The notes beneath the pieces were generated by a model. The model had not been told where the DNA came from and made no database searches. It was given only the letters and a program-made list of their open reading frames with translations. A stretch of 64,000 nucleotides of DNA from Gluconacetobacter diazotrophicus PA1 5 (GTDB taxonomy: Bacteria > Pseudomonadota > Alphaproteobacteria > Acetobacterales > Acetobacteraceae): positions 3,636,001 to 3,700,000 of the forward strand of contig NC_010125.1 of NCBI RefSeq assembly GCF_000067045.1, read 5' to 3'. The position numbers and the translations under genes are program-made. Shown here in pieces: positions 9,211 to 17,374 of this stretch (positions within the stretch are counted from its first letter, which is position 1; each line of letters starts with the position of its first letter).

Positions 9211-9341
9211 CCCGCTTTCTCCCCTCGCGCCGCGAACTGCAGGGCCATTATCCAGCCAAGCGGCGGGCAACCGCAACAGGGACGCGACAGGTCGCCGGAC
9301 GTACGCGTATCATGCGTCATCTCTTCCGTAAGGACCCTCGC

Positions 9342-9620
9342 ATGGATCGTGCCATCGCCCTCGTCACCGGCATCGCGCTGGGCCTGTTCGGCCTGATCGT
9401 CACCGCGATCGCGACGATCGAACATATGGCCCGCCAGATCCTGGCCAGCATGGGCATCGTCGGGGAATTGCAGACCGCCCTGCTGGTCATCCTGCTGGTC
9501 GGGATGATCGTCGCGGCCTTTCGGGTCTTCGGCGGCGCGTTTTCCGTCCTGATCAGCCTGGTGCTGATCCTGATCCTGCTTCACGCGCTTCTGGCGACGG
9601 CGGGCGTGCCGCTGCACTGA
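9342..9620 (+). CDS. Small integral membrane protein
   Basis: 92 aa from the ATG at 9342 (an in-frame ATG at 9312 lacks a ribosome site, while AAGGA precedes 9342). Three hydrophobic helices fill most of the chain (LVTGIALGLFGLIVTAIA, LQTALLVILLVGMIVAAF, VLISLVLILILLHALLA). No catalytic motif is visible. Function unknown. Confidence 0.68.
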   Translation: MDRAIALVTGIALGLFGLIVTAIATIEHMARQILASMGIVGELQTALLVILLVGMIVAAFRVFGGAFSVLISLVLILILLHALLATAGVPLH

Positions 9621-9980
9621 GCCGGCACATGCCGTTCCGGGGCTTCGTCACCGATGCCGTCGAAACACCACACGCCGCGACATATGGCGGACCGAGGCGA
9701 CATAGCCCGGCCATGACGGCACCCGGCCGCCCAGCCGCACCGACCAGACGGGACGCAGGCCCAGGGCATCGGGTCCGCTCCCGCGCTGCCCCGCTTCCGC
9801 GCCATGGCCCCCCGCGCCGGGGTGCACCCTGCCGGTCATCCATTCATTGACCAGAATGTGGCCGATAATTCCAGCAGCATGAGTCATGGACCTGGCCCTC
9901 CATCGCAGGGATCCCACACGGAACCCGTGGACGTCAGCAAAGTTCCGACACACGGACGGGAGAACACTGGCCGGAGAATG
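9621..9980. other. Intergenic stretch with no supported gene
   Basis: About 360 bp between a rightward and a leftward gene. Open frames on both strands are Arg/Pro-rich with no ribosome site and look like chance frames of GC-rich DNA. I see no RNA gene or clear terminator. Confidence 0.6.
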
Positions 9981-10700
9981 CTAGCCGCGATGGTTGTCGT
10001 GGCCACCGCCATGCCCGCCTTCATGACCGCCACCTCCATGCCCCCCGCCGGGGGCCCCGCCACGGCCCCCTCCTCCGGGGGCATGCGGCGGCCCACCGCG
10101 CGGCGCACCCCCGCCCGGGGCGCCATGCTGCCCGCCGGGAATGCCGCCCCCGCGCATTTCGCCACCGCGCGGACCGCCCTGCCAGGAGCGGCCACCTCCG
10201 CCCCTATTTCCAGGCCCGCCCTCGGGCCTGCCGATTCCACCGCCTCCGGGGCCCCGGACAGGTCCGACAAAGCCGGGCCGCCGCCCGCCGCCGCCCCAGC
10301 GATCCTGCGTCGCGAACCACGGACGGTTGCGATAATGCGCGCCCCAGTAATTGCCGAAGGCAAAGCCGACCAGCGGCAGCCCCACCATGGGGCCATACTG
10401 GCTCAACGGCCCCGCCACGCCGTTATACACGACCTGCACCTGACCGGCCGGCACCCAGCCGCGATAGGGCCCTTCGGCCACGTCGCACCATCCCCAGCCG
10501 GACTCGCAGCCGAAGATTTCGACCGGCGTGCCGGGCGGCAGCGACCCCACGACGGGATAGGCGGGCGACGGCCCGGCGAAGATGTCGGTGCCGCCCACCA
10601 CCACCCCTGGCGCGGCCAGGGCCGGCACCGCCACGCCGATGGTCAGCGCCAGGGCCGCGGGGATCAGCAGCACCCGCGAGACCTTCCTGCCTTTCGTCAT
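9981..10700 (-). CDS. Secreted SH3-domain protein with Gly-rich tail
   Basis: 239 aa from the ATG at 10700. A Sec signal peptide (VLLIPAALALTIGVAVPALA) is followed by a bacterial SH3-like domain at about residues 30-90 (VVGGTDIFAGPSPAYPVVGS, PPGTPVEIFGCESGWGWCDV, YRGWVPAGQVQVVY), with two Cys that could form a disulfide. A short hydrophobic/aromatic segment then leads to about 100 residues of Gly/Pro/Arg/His-rich low complexity ending in GGHG-type repeats. Envelope or peptidoglycan binding is plausible for the SH3 part; the tail is probably disordered and the His could bind metal. Confidence 0.82.
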   Translation of the reverse strand: MTKGRKVSRVLLIPAALALTIGVAVPALAAPGVVVGGTDIFAGPSPAYPVVGSLPPGTPVEIFGCESGWGWCDVAEGPYRGWVPAGQVQVVYNGVAGPLSQYGPMVGLPLVGFAFGNYWGAHYRNRPWFATQDRWGGGGRRPGFVGPVRGPGGGGIGRPEGGPGNRGGGGRSWQGGPRGGEMRGGGIPGGQHGAPGGGAPRGGPPHAPGGGGRGGAPGGGHGGGGHEGGHGGGHDNHRG

Positions 10701-10714
10701 CCGGACCACCGATC

Positions 10715-10852
10715 CTACAGAAGCAGATGCACGTGAAACAGGATGGCGACGCACAGCGCATAAAGCGTGACCCACGCCACGGCGGCGGCGAACGCGACCA
10801 TCCAGTAGAACAGGTCATAATCCCGGGGCGCACCGGTTGTGTGGCCGGACAT
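10715..10852 (-). CDS. Single-pass small membrane protein
   Basis: 45 aa from the ATG at 10852: a short polar N terminus (MSGHTTGAPRDYDLFYW), then one long hydrophobic helix (MVAFAAAVAWVTLYALCVAI). It sits between the SH3 protein and another tiny membrane protein on the same strand, so the three may be one transcript. Function unknown. Confidence 0.6.
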   Translation of the reverse strand: MSGHTTGAPRDYDLFYWMVAFAAAVAWVTLYALCVAILFHVHLLL

Positions 10853-10869
10853 GGCGGCCCTCCTGCCTG

Positions 10870-11001
10870 TTACCAGGCCTGTCCGAAGACCAGGATACCG
10901 GCGTACAGCGCGACGATGATGGTGATGCCGGCGACCATGACGGCCCAGTAGCCGATCGAATGGCCGGGCGGGGATGGTCTGGGTGCGGTCATGTGGTTCA
11001 T
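10870..11001 (-). CDS. Single-pass small membrane protein
   Basis: 43 aa from the ATG at 11001 to a TAA at 10870: MNHMTAPRPSPPGHS, then one helix (YWAVMVAGITIIVALYAGIL). A purine-rich GGGGC lies just upstream. Same design as its downstream neighbour at 10715-10852, 17 bp away; the pair could be paralogous helper peptides. Function unknown. Confidence 0.55.
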   Translation of the reverse strand: MNHMTAPRPSPPGHSIGYWAVMVAGITIIVALYAGILVFGQAW

Positions 11002-11187
11002 GGATGCCCCTTCTTCCGAAGCGGTTTTCACCCCCAGCACATAGGCACCCCCGACCCGGCGGCAAGGACCGCCGCGCGATCACATCCGCACGATCCGCCT
11101 TCCCTTGCCGCCCCCTCGTCGCCCCTTGTCCGGCACGGGCCGGGACTGGCATGCTGGACGTCCACCCCTGCAAAGGATTCGGTCCCG

Positions 11188-11379
11188 ATGCGCGTCCGCC
11201 TGTTCCTGTCCGCCCTGTCCGTCGTCGTCCTGGCCGGCATGGCCACCCCCGCCTCGGCCGCGCCGTGCCGCGACGCCAAGGGCAAGTTCACGACCTGCCC
11301 CAAGCCGGCCCCCACGAAGTGCCGCGACGCCAAGGGTAAATTCACGAAATGCCCTGCCCCCTCGGCTGCCGCGGGCTGA
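11188..11379 (+). CDS. Small secreted protein with Cys repeat
   Basis: 63 aa. A Sec signal peptide (MRVRLFLSALSVVVLAGMAT, cleavage near ASAA) is followed by two near-identical repeats, PCRDAKGKFTTCPKP and KCRDAKGKFTKCPAP, each with two Cys that could form a disulfide loop. AAAGGA precedes the ATG. Such repeats recur in secreted proteins of acetic acid bacteria; the function is unknown. A strong hairpin follows the gene. Confidence 0.75.
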   Translation: MRVRLFLSALSVVVLAGMATPASAAPCRDAKGKFTTCPKPAPTKCRDAKGKFTKCPAPSAAAG

Positions 11380-11400
11380 CCTCACCCTCCACGGCCGGAT

Positions 11401-11428
11401 GCGGGGAGCCCGGTTACGGGCTCCCCGC
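11401..11428 (+). terminator. Strong hairpin, probable terminator
   Basis: Perfect 12-bp inverted repeat GCGGGGAGCCCG / CGGGCTCCCCGC with a GTTA loop, 21 bp after the stop of the small secreted-protein gene. No clean T-tract follows, so its action as an intrinsic terminator is inferred. It would also serve the leftward gene that ends at 11432. Confidence 0.65.
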
Positions 11429-11431
11429 GCT

Positions 11432-11680
11432 TCACGGCCAGCGGGGCGGGGCCCCCGTGCGGGTCGCACCGTTCACGATCCCGCCCGGCACCAGATAGAG
11501 GCGACGATAGGCATCGCTGACGTGCGGATGCCCGGCTCGCCACACCCCCGCCATGTCGATCATCGCGCAGAACACACCGAAGACGGCCAGCCCCAGCAGG
11601 CGCAGCCGTCCGGACCGCCAATTCCCCGGTCGCCCTTCGGACGCCTTGCCGCGCCGGTCAGCCAATGAAGCGGCCCCCAT
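11432..11680 (-). CDS. Small membrane protein (possible)
   Basis: 82-aa frame starting at the ATG at 11680, overlapping the last 23 bp of the glycosyltransferase gene. One hydrophobic segment (LRLLGLAVFGVFCAMIDMAG) sits in an otherwise Arg/Gly-rich chain. It could be a coupled downstream gene of the glycosyltransferase or a chance frame. Confidence 0.4.
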   Translation of the reverse strand: MGAASLADRRGKASEGRPGNWRSGRLRLLGLAVFGVFCAMIDMAGVWRAGHPHVSDAYRRLYLVPGGIVNGATRTGAPPRWP

Positions 11681-12785
11681 GCATCCAGGCCTCGGCAAGG
11701 GTGGCATCCAGCCCGAGGCAGAGCAGGATCAGCCTGGGCCGCCAGGACGGCGGCGCCCGGCAGGCCAGCAGCACGATCAGCATGTTGGCGAACGGGTTGG
11801 CCAGGACGATACGGTGGATGGACATCACGCTCGTGCTGCAGGCCAGCAGGAACGTCACCAGCAGCAGGCTGCTCTCCATCCTCCAGCCGATCCTGAACCC
11901 CCAGGCGATCAACGCGATTTCCAGGAGCGCCGCAATGCTCAGATGCAGCGTCCGGGTGTGGGTGAAGCCCTTCCATATCCACAGGATCGGCAGGCGTGCC
12001 TGATGGCCCCAGGCCACCTGCGCATGCGCGAACGCCAGGCCGTCCCCCACCAAAGCGTCGAGGAAGAAGATGAACAGGGCCAGCCCCACGGCCCCCGCCA
12101 GAACGACAACCGCGCCCTCGACCAGCCGGGTGGGCCGGTCGGCCTTCCCGTCCGGGCACGGCGCCAGCGCGTGGCAGGCCCCGGCGATGATGACGCAGAA
12201 CAGGCCCGTCGGCCGCGTCAGGCACAGGGCGCAGGCCAGCAGGGCCGCCCCCATCGTCCACCCCCGCGCCATCGCCATCACGCAGCCCAGCAGCAGGACC
12301 CCGTACAGGCATTCGGTATAAGGCAGGCGGTACCAGAAACCTGTCGGCAGGACCATGAAGGTTACGATACGAAACAGGCCGTCCGCCCCGCCGTCGCCGA
12401 CCCGCCCGCGCATATAGGACGCCGCCAGCAGCACCAGTACGGGAAACAGCACCGCATTGATCGCGAATCCCGCCCCGTGCGCCCCCAGCCCGGTCGCACC
12501 CATCACCCCGCGCAGCATCAGCGGATAAAGCGGAAAGAACGCCCAGGCGGCCTGGCCGAAATCCGCCGGACCGACGCGCGGCGGCACATCGTATCCCTGC
12601 CGGGCGATCTGCTCGTACCAGGCACAGTCCCAGTGGCACATCGCATTCGCCACGCCACCCTGGGGCCAGGCCTGTACTGCAAGAATCAGAAGCAGCAGCA
12701 CGTGCAGCGGAACAATCCACACCGCACCGTCCCGCCGCAGGCCAGGCCACCACGCGCGTGCCCGGCCGATGACATCACCTGTCAC
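11658..12785 (-). CDS. PIG-V-like membrane mannosyltransferase
   Basis: Polytopic membrane glycosyltransferase, 375 aa, GTG start at 12785. The PIG-V family signature is clear after the first helix: CHWDCAWYEQIARQGYDVPP (WD and Y-IA--GY), followed by AWAFFPLYPLMLR. At least eight further hydrophobic helices follow. Members use polyprenyl-phosphate sugars on the outer face of the inner membrane. No partner glycan genes are adjacent, so the acceptor is unknown. Confidence 0.82.
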   Translation of the reverse strand: MTGDVIGRARAWWPGLRRDGAVWIVPLHVLLLLILAVQAWPQGGVANAMCHWDCAWYEQIARQGYDVPPRVGPADFGQAAWAFFPLYPLMLRGVMGATGLGAHGAGFAINAVLFPVLVLLAASYMRGRVGDGGADGLFRIVTFMVLPTGFWYRLPYTECLYGVLLLGCVMAMARGWTMGAALLACALCLTRPTGLFCVIIAGACHALAPCPDGKADRPTRLVEGAVVVLAGAVGLALFIFFLDALVGDGLAFAHAQVAWGHQARLPILWIWKGFTHTRTLHLSIAALLEIALIAWGFRIGWRMESSLLLVTFLLACSTSVMSIHRIVLANPFANMLIVLLACRAPPSWRPRLILLCLGLDATLAEAWMHGGRFIG

Positions 12786-13050
12786 GTATCATTCCCGTCG
12801 TCGCCCCGACACGCCGTCCCGACGGGGCGTCGCATCCTTATCCGTGCGGACAGATATCCCCGCCTTTCCCGATGGGGCAAGCCCATGCGTGTGAAAGACT
12901 GTTTCAAAACCTCTCCGGTCCATCGGGAACCGTTGGGTCGCGCATCAGAAACCTTCCCGGCGCCCGACGCGTTGACGACGGATGGCCGGCACGTCAGGCC
13001 GCTCCGCATTCCGCCTCCAGCATGGGAAAAGAGGAGAAATCATCCCCGAC

Positions 13051-13518
13051 ATGCAACATCTGTCACGCCTGGCCTTCGCCTTTGCCAGTATCATGCTGAT
13101 GCTTCTGGCACTCCTCCTCATCGCGTTCGGTATGTTCGACCTGCTCGCGACCCTTGGACGATCGTGGCATGACGGGCGGGACGCGGTATTGCAAGCCATC
13201 AGCTACGTCGTCATTTCGGTCGCGGTCTTCGACGTCGCCAAGTATTTCGTCGAAGAGGAAGTGATCGAGGCCCGGGGAAAGCAGAGCCTCAGCCAGGCCC
13301 GCGCAAGCCTGACCAAGTTCATCACCACCATCGTGATCGCCGTCTTCATCGAAGGCCTGGTCGGCGTGTTCGAAGCCAGCAACAAGCACCCCGTGGATAT
13401 CCTGTATCCGGCATCGCTGCTGGTCGTCGCGACGATCATCGTCCTCGCCCTGGCCGCCTTCCAGCGGATCAGCATCGGGGCCGAACGCGAGAAGAAGAAG
13501 GAGGGGATCGCCGAATAA
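13051..13518 (+). CDS. Membrane protein, four helices
   Basis: 155 aa from the ATG at 13051, with GAGGAG upstream. Four hydrophobic helices: two near the N terminus (residues 8-33 and about 47-65) and two later (LTKFITTIVIAVFIEGLVGV, YPASLLVVATIIVLALAAF), separated by a charged loop (FVEEEVIEARGKQSLSQ). The tail is Lys/Glu-rich. It is followed after 56 bp by another small membrane protein, suggesting an operon. Function unknown. Confidence 0.75.
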   Translation: MQHLSRLAFAFASIMLMLLALLLIAFGMFDLLATLGRSWHDGRDAVLQAISYVVISVAVFDVAKYFVEEEVIEARGKQSLSQARASLTKFITTIVIAVFIEGLVGVFEASNKHPVDILYPASLLVVATIIVLALAAFQRISIGAEREKKKEGIAE

Positions 13519-13574
13519 GGTCCGCCGCGGCGGCCAGACCCCACGACCAGGACCGGGCAAAAGAGGGCGAGACC

Positions 13575-13898
13575 ATGAACGACCCGCCGGCCACCCAGAG
13601 GCGCACGCTGTCGCACCACATCCTGCCGAGCGCGGGAACGATGATCGGCGTCTGCGTGACGCTGATCGGCCTGGTCAAGATCGTCGAGGCCCGCACCGGT
13701 CCCTCGCATGTCGACGAATACGCCGCCCTGACCTCGCTGCTGTTCCTCGCCAGCGCGCTGTGGTCCTATATCGCGATGCGCCACCCCAACCGCCCACGCC
13801 TGAGCCCCCTGTGCGAAGCCGCGGCCGACATATGCTTCCTGCTGGGCCTGATCGCGATCGCGCTGATCTCGACCTTCTTCGCCTACGAGGTCATCTGA
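13575..13898 (+). CDS. Small membrane protein, three helices
   Basis: 107 aa with GAGGGCGAG upstream. Three hydrophobic segments (AGTMIGVCVTLIGLVKIV, ALTSLLFLASALWSYIAM, ADICFLLGLIAIALISTFF) joined by short polar loops. Pairs with the preceding gene. It is the last chromosomal gene before the prophage junction. Confidence 0.7.
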   Translation: MNDPPATQRRTLSHHILPSAGTMIGVCVTLIGLVKIVEARTGPSHVDEYAALTSLLFLASALWSYIAMRHPNRPRLSPLCEAAADICFLLGLIAIALISTFFAYEVI

Positions 13899-13995
13899 CG
13901 CGTCGAGGGCGGGACCTCATTCGGAATGCGAGACGGAGAATGGCGTACGCAGGCGGAAAACCAGCCGCGTGAAACGTCATGATACTGATTGATCG

Positions 13996-14019
13996 GGAGA
14001 ATTGGTGGAGGGGGTTTCC
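13996..14019 (+). other. attL-like core of element A
   Basis: Contains TGGTGGAGGGGGTT (14003-14016), the reverse complement of the last 14 nt of the tRNA-Tyr gene at 59638. Identical over 24 bp to 36690-36713. Its left flank (13953-13995) also resembles the left flank of that second site, which a plain chromosomal flank should not. Confidence 0.8.
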
Positions 14020-14078
14020 CTCACAAGTGAAGGTTATTTTTATGATATTATTAGATATTATGGGCGCATGATTGTGGT

Positions 14079-14100
14079 GATGCCCCCATAGATACCCACA
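14079..14100 (+). promoter_or_regulatory. Probable integrase arm sites, element A left
   Basis: Two near copies, GATGCCCCCA (14079) and GATACCCACA (14091), of a decamer that occurs three times as GATGCCCACA upstream of the element A integrase. Their position 60-80 bp inside the left core fits arm-type binding sites. The surrounding 14030-14160 is AT-richer than its neighbours and has no gene. Confidence 0.55.
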
Positions 14101-14183
14101 CTCTTGTTACAATAAGTTAATCTATAGCATCGAGAAGCAACGCGATCCGACCTACCTTCAGAGGTGCCGAAAGGTCGTGGCCG

Positions 14184-14954
14184 CTAGATTGCCATAGTCA
14201 GATAATCTCGGTTAGCCCCCACCAGCGCGTCCCAGTCCTCGCCGGCCGGCGCCAGGCCGCCGGCCGGCATCAATTGCCGCCAGGCCAGCCCATGGCACTC
14301 CATGATTCGCGACCGCACCCAGCGCCAGGTCGCCTTGCGAATGCCGCCCCAGGTTAGCAGCGACACCAGTGAATCCTCGGCCGTCCCGTCATAGGCCCAG
14401 GCCAGCAGGCAATGCCCGCCCCACGATCCGGGCGTCTGGTCGCCCGGCGTGGTCGTATCCCACACCCCGTCCTCCGGCTGGTCGGCCAGCGCGAGCTGCA
14501 CCCCCAGATACGCCGCGCCCAGCCCGGCCATGATGTTGCGCAGCCCGTTCAGGTCTTCCGGATCGGCCGAGCCCCACACCGGATACAGCGTCTGGTCGGC
14601 CAGCGCGTAACCATTGCGTGCGGCATGGGTCAGGACATCGACTTCCACGCCGCCCTGGTCGGTGGACGGATCGCCCGGGACATAACCGGTCGAGGCCGTA
14701 TAGAACGCCTCGGCGTCCTCGGCCCGCACCGCGACCTGGTAGCCGGCCAGCGCCGCCGTCGCGCGGATGTGGTTGCCGATCCCGGCGGCCGTGCAGTCGC
14801 CCAGGACGTCATTGCCCAGCATCAGCGGCGCCGGGTCGATGTGATCGCGGATCAGGCGCGGGGGCGACTGCCGAGCCATCATGCGCAGCCCAGTCAAGAC
14901 GGGCTGGCCAGGGCGCGTTGCGGCGGGGAGACAACCGAGCTTGCGGGCAGTCAT
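14184..14954 (-). CDS. Phage protein with papain-like Cys/His motif
   Basis: 256 aa from the ATG at 14954, which overlaps the upstream stop as ATGA. A Cys nucleophile context (MLGNDVLGDCTAAGIGNHIR, about residue 54) and a later His (SWGGHCLLAWAYDG, about residue 189) match the order of papain-fold peptidases, and the DCTAA block is typical of an uncharacterised phage family. Last gene of the leftward tail/lysis operon. Peptidase or cell-wall activity is only inferred. Confidence 0.65.
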   Translation of the reverse strand: MTARKLGCLPAATRPGQPVLTGLRMMARQSPPRLIRDHIDPAPLMLGNDVLGDCTAAGIGNHIRATAALAGYQVAVRAEDAEAFYTASTGYVPGDPSTDQGGVEVDVLTHAARNGYALADQTLYPVWGSADPEDLNGLRNIMAGLGAAYLGVQLALADQPEDGVWDTTTPGDQTPGSWGGHCLLAWAYDGTAEDSLVSLLTWGGIRKATWRWVRSRIMECHGLAWRQLMPAGGLAPAGEDWDALVGANRDYLTMAI

Positions 14955-15478
14955 ATCGTGATCCTCGGGGCCCGCACGATGGCGGGCTGGCGTTGCATGG
15001 CGGCGCGGGCGTGCGTGCCGCCGGGCAGGCGCTCGACCCGGCCGGCCTCGAACAGGTCGACCAGCAGCTGGTCGCCGGTCAGCAAACGTTTGCTGGCGGG
15101 GAAGACGCCGGCGGCGGCCAGGCCGTCGTAGACCAGCTCGAAGCAGTAGACACGATGCCTGGATTGCAGCCCGCGCACCCGGAACGCCCAACCCAGCATG
15201 GCCAGGACGTCGTACCCACTGCCGACCATCGATCGGCAGTAGGCCAGGGCTTGAGCAGCCTCGGCCGCGGACAGCCGCACGTCGAATACCTCACCGGACC
15301 GGGGCGGCAGGCCGAATGACGGATCGTCCAATGGCACTGCGACGATCCGTGGTGCCGTAGCGCTGTAGATCGTCCCGTCGAACTCGATCGTCGCATGCGA
15401 CCACTGCGATTCGAGGCGCCAGCAGATGGCCCGGCCGAACAGATCGTCCGGCCGGTAGAGACGTATGCGCGCCGTCAT
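14951..15478 (-). CDS. NlpC/P60- or YiiX-like hydrolase, phage-encoded
   Basis: 175 aa starting at the ATG at 15478 (ATGA overlap with the gene upstream). The segment ESQWSHATIEFDGTIYSATA looks like the His-containing strand of permuted papain folds, followed by GSGYDVLAMLGWAFRVRG and RVYCFELVYDGLAAAGVFP, where the Cys sits before a helix. This His-first, Cys-later order is that of permuted NlpC/P60 proteins. Probably acts on peptidoglycan or a peptide bond; neighbours are lysis-type genes. Confidence 0.62.
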   Translation of the reverse strand: MTARIRLYRPDDLFGRAICWRLESQWSHATIEFDGTIYSATAPRIVAVPLDDPSFGLPPRSGEVFDVRLSAAEAAQALAYCRSMVGSGYDVLAMLGWAFRVRGLQSRHRVYCFELVYDGLAAAGVFPASKRLLTGDQLLVDLFEAGRVERLPGGTHARAAMQRQPAIVRAPRITI

Positions 15479-15720
15479 TCGTCTTTTTCGAACGTCAGCG
15501 TGTAGATTGCGCCACACTCGAAGGCTGCTGCAGCCTCCTTATTGGTGATACACATGAACAAGCTGCCTGAAGGCGTGGCCTCCCAGAATGACTTGTTCGG
15601 GTGATCGACGTTCGGTTCGAAATAGTTCCCGGAGCAGTCCGGAGACATATATACGTTAGTGCTATATTCCGTTTTCTCGATGTTATCGCAGCGGAATTTC
15701 GCGGTAACGGTGGTGGTCAT
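15475..15720 (-). CDS. Hypothetical phage protein
   Basis: 81 aa, beta-rich by eye (MTTTVTAKFRCDNIEKTEYS, SLFMCITNKEAAAAF), with four Cys and no known motif. A purine-rich AGAAAT precedes the ATG. Its base composition is lower in GC than its neighbours, suggesting separate acquisition within the operon. Function unknown. Confidence 0.6.
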   Translation of the reverse strand: MTTTVTAKFRCDNIEKTEYSTNVYMSPDCSGNYFEPNVDHPNKSFWEATPSGSLFMCITNKEAAAAFECGAIYTLTFEKDE

Positions 15721-15759
15721 GGTATTTCTCCAAATTTGTTTCTGGTGGGGAAGATGGCG

Positions 15760-16326
15760 CTACGCGATCCCATGCCGCATCTTGATGGCAGCAATCCGGG
15801 CCACCCGGTCGCGCGCGGCGTCCTCGGGCGCGAGGGAGATGCCGACCGTCGCGGTGACGATGCCCTGCAGCAGACTGGCGATCCTGGCCACGTCGGCTGA
15901 TACACTCGAAATCTCCGCCGCAAGAACGGTACCGATGGCGGAGCCTTCCAGCGCGGCGGCCGCCGAGATGTCGGACGCCCCCAGGCGAATATCCGCGATC
16001 AGGCTCGACACGGCGCCGGGCACGCTGGTCGAATCGAACGTCAGGGTCACGGACGCCCCCGCCGTCGTCTTGAGCGCGGCCAGACCGCCCTCGATCGCGG
16101 CAATGGCCGCGTTCGTTGCCGTCACCACGGCCGAAGGGACGCCGGTGAAGCCAAGCACCGTCTTGACCACATTCAGTGCAACCGTCGCGTCGGCGGTGAA
16201 TTCAGTCACGTTGATCGCAATCGTGGTGACACCGTTCCGGGTCGTGACCGTACACGCACCCAGGGCGCCGGCGCCGACGAGCGCGGACGCACCGCGCAGG
16301 AGGCAACGGCGGGAGAGATTCGACAT
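15760..16326 (-). CDS. Tat-type lipoprotein, Ala-rich
   Basis: 188 aa. The N terminus has twin arginines (MSNLSRRCLLRGAS) and a lipobox (VGAGALGAC), then about 160 residues rich in Ala/Thr/Val forming likely helices. No enzymatic motif is seen. An Ala-rich lipoprotein in a phage lysis cluster could be a spanin-like or superinfection-exclusion protein, but the sequence does not decide this. Confidence 0.62.
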   Translation of the reverse strand: MSNLSRRCLLRGASALVGAGALGACTVTTRNGVTTIAINVTEFTADATVALNVVKTVLGFTGVPSAVVTATNAAIAAIEGGLAALKTTAGASVTLTFDSTSVPGAVSSLIADIRLGASDISAAAALEGSAIGTVLAAEISSVSADVARIASLLQGIVTATVGISLAPEDAARDRVARIAAIKMRHGIA

Positions 16327-16405
16327 GTTAATTTTTCCCGAGTGATTTGTGGCGCCAGATCAGCCCGTTACCGGCGGCGCACCACAGGATGCGCCGCCGG
16401 GCCGG

Positions 16406-16921
16406 TCAGATGCCGCGATAGAGATCGGCGCGGATGGCGGGAGCCGACGGCGCGGTGGCCACCAGGGAGACAGTCGCCGGCGTCAGACCGGCGGCCGCCT
16501 CGATCAGCGGGATGATCTGTTCGGCCGTCTTGATGTAGCCGGCGACGGCGGGATCCAGCGTCGAGGCGACCGTGCCGGCGACGGTCAGGACCACCTGGAA
16601 TTCGGTGGCCAGCGACGATGCCCAGCCCTTACCGGTGTTGATGTCGATCGTGCCGCCCGACGCCGCGCTGATCTGCGCGGTGATGGTCTTGATCTGGGCC
16701 AGCGCGTCATTCACCTGCGCGACCTGGTCCGTGCTGAGGTGCGAGGACAGCGTGGGGATCGCTTCGATCGCCTGCGCGGCGTACGCGATCGCGCCGGCAT
16801 CGGCGCTCAGTTCGGCGGTGCTGATGGTGGCGGTGCCGCCGGTCGTGGTGCAGGCGACGACCGGGACGGACACGCCCACGGCGAGGAGGGCGGCGGCGAG
16901 ACTACGAAAGATACAGGTCAT
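16406..16921 (-). CDS. Sec-type lipoprotein, Ala-rich
   Basis: 171 aa from the ATG at 16921. Signal peptide LAAALLAVGVSVPVVAC ends in a lipobox Cys. The mature part is Ala/Thr-rich, helical by eye (AIAYAAQAIEAIP, DQVAQVNDALAQIKTITAQI), and similar in style to the protein encoded just downstream, so the two may be diverged duplicates. Function unknown. Confidence 0.62.
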   Translation of the reverse strand: MTCIFRSLAAALLAVGVSVPVVACTTTGGTATISTAELSADAGAIAYAAQAIEAIPTLSSHLSTDQVAQVNDALAQIKTITAQISAASGGTIDINTGKGWASSLATEFQVVLTVAGTVASTLDPAVAGYIKTAEQIIPLIEAAAGLTPATVSLVATAPSAPAIRADLYRGI

Positions 16922-17002
16922 GTGTTCAGGTCCTAAAAAAGGCGCCACACGGCGCCTGGGTGACAGATCGAGAAAGATTTCGGGTTGGACGGCAGGAAGC
17001 CG

Positions 17003-17296
17003 TCAGGCCGTCGGCGCCGGAGTGGCCGGGTCGGTTTCAGCCGGTGCCGCCGAAGGCGCGGCAGTCGAGGCGAGCGCCGCCTTCAGGTCGGCCAGGCCCG
17101 CGAACACCTTGGTCAGCGCGGCATCCACGAACGCCAGATCCAGCGCCGGGTCCAGGCGCGGGACCAGCGTCTGCGCCAGCAGGGACACGGCCGTGCCGGC
17201 GATGGCGATGTCGGCCTTGACGGCGGCGCTTTCGCTCTTGCCGGCGATTTCGGAAATCAGGGTCTCCAGAGTGGAGACGGAACTCAGATCGGCCAT
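17003..17296 (-). CDS. Hypothetical phage protein, helical with Ala/Pro tail
   Basis: 97 aa. A predicted helical body (TLETLISEIAGKSESAAVKA, DAALTKVFAGLADLKAALAS) is followed by a disordered AAPSAAPAETDPATP tail. No motif identified. It lies between the lysis genes and the lipoprotein pair on the same strand. Confidence 0.58.
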   Translation of the reverse strand: MADLSSVSTLETLISEIAGKSESAAVKADIAIAGTAVSLLAQTLVPRLDPALDLAFVDAALTKVFAGLADLKAALASTAAPSAAPAETDPATPAPTA

Positions 17297-17374
17297 AGGG
17301 GCCTCCGTATGAAAACACCGCCCAGGGGGCGGTGCGGGTTGAGGAAACGAGGGGTGCGCGCCGGATCCGCGCAG

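Noticed and set aside
11553-13172. A 539-codon rightward frame
   Set aside because: Antisense to the PIG-V-like gene, rich in Gln/Arg/Pro, no ribosome site.
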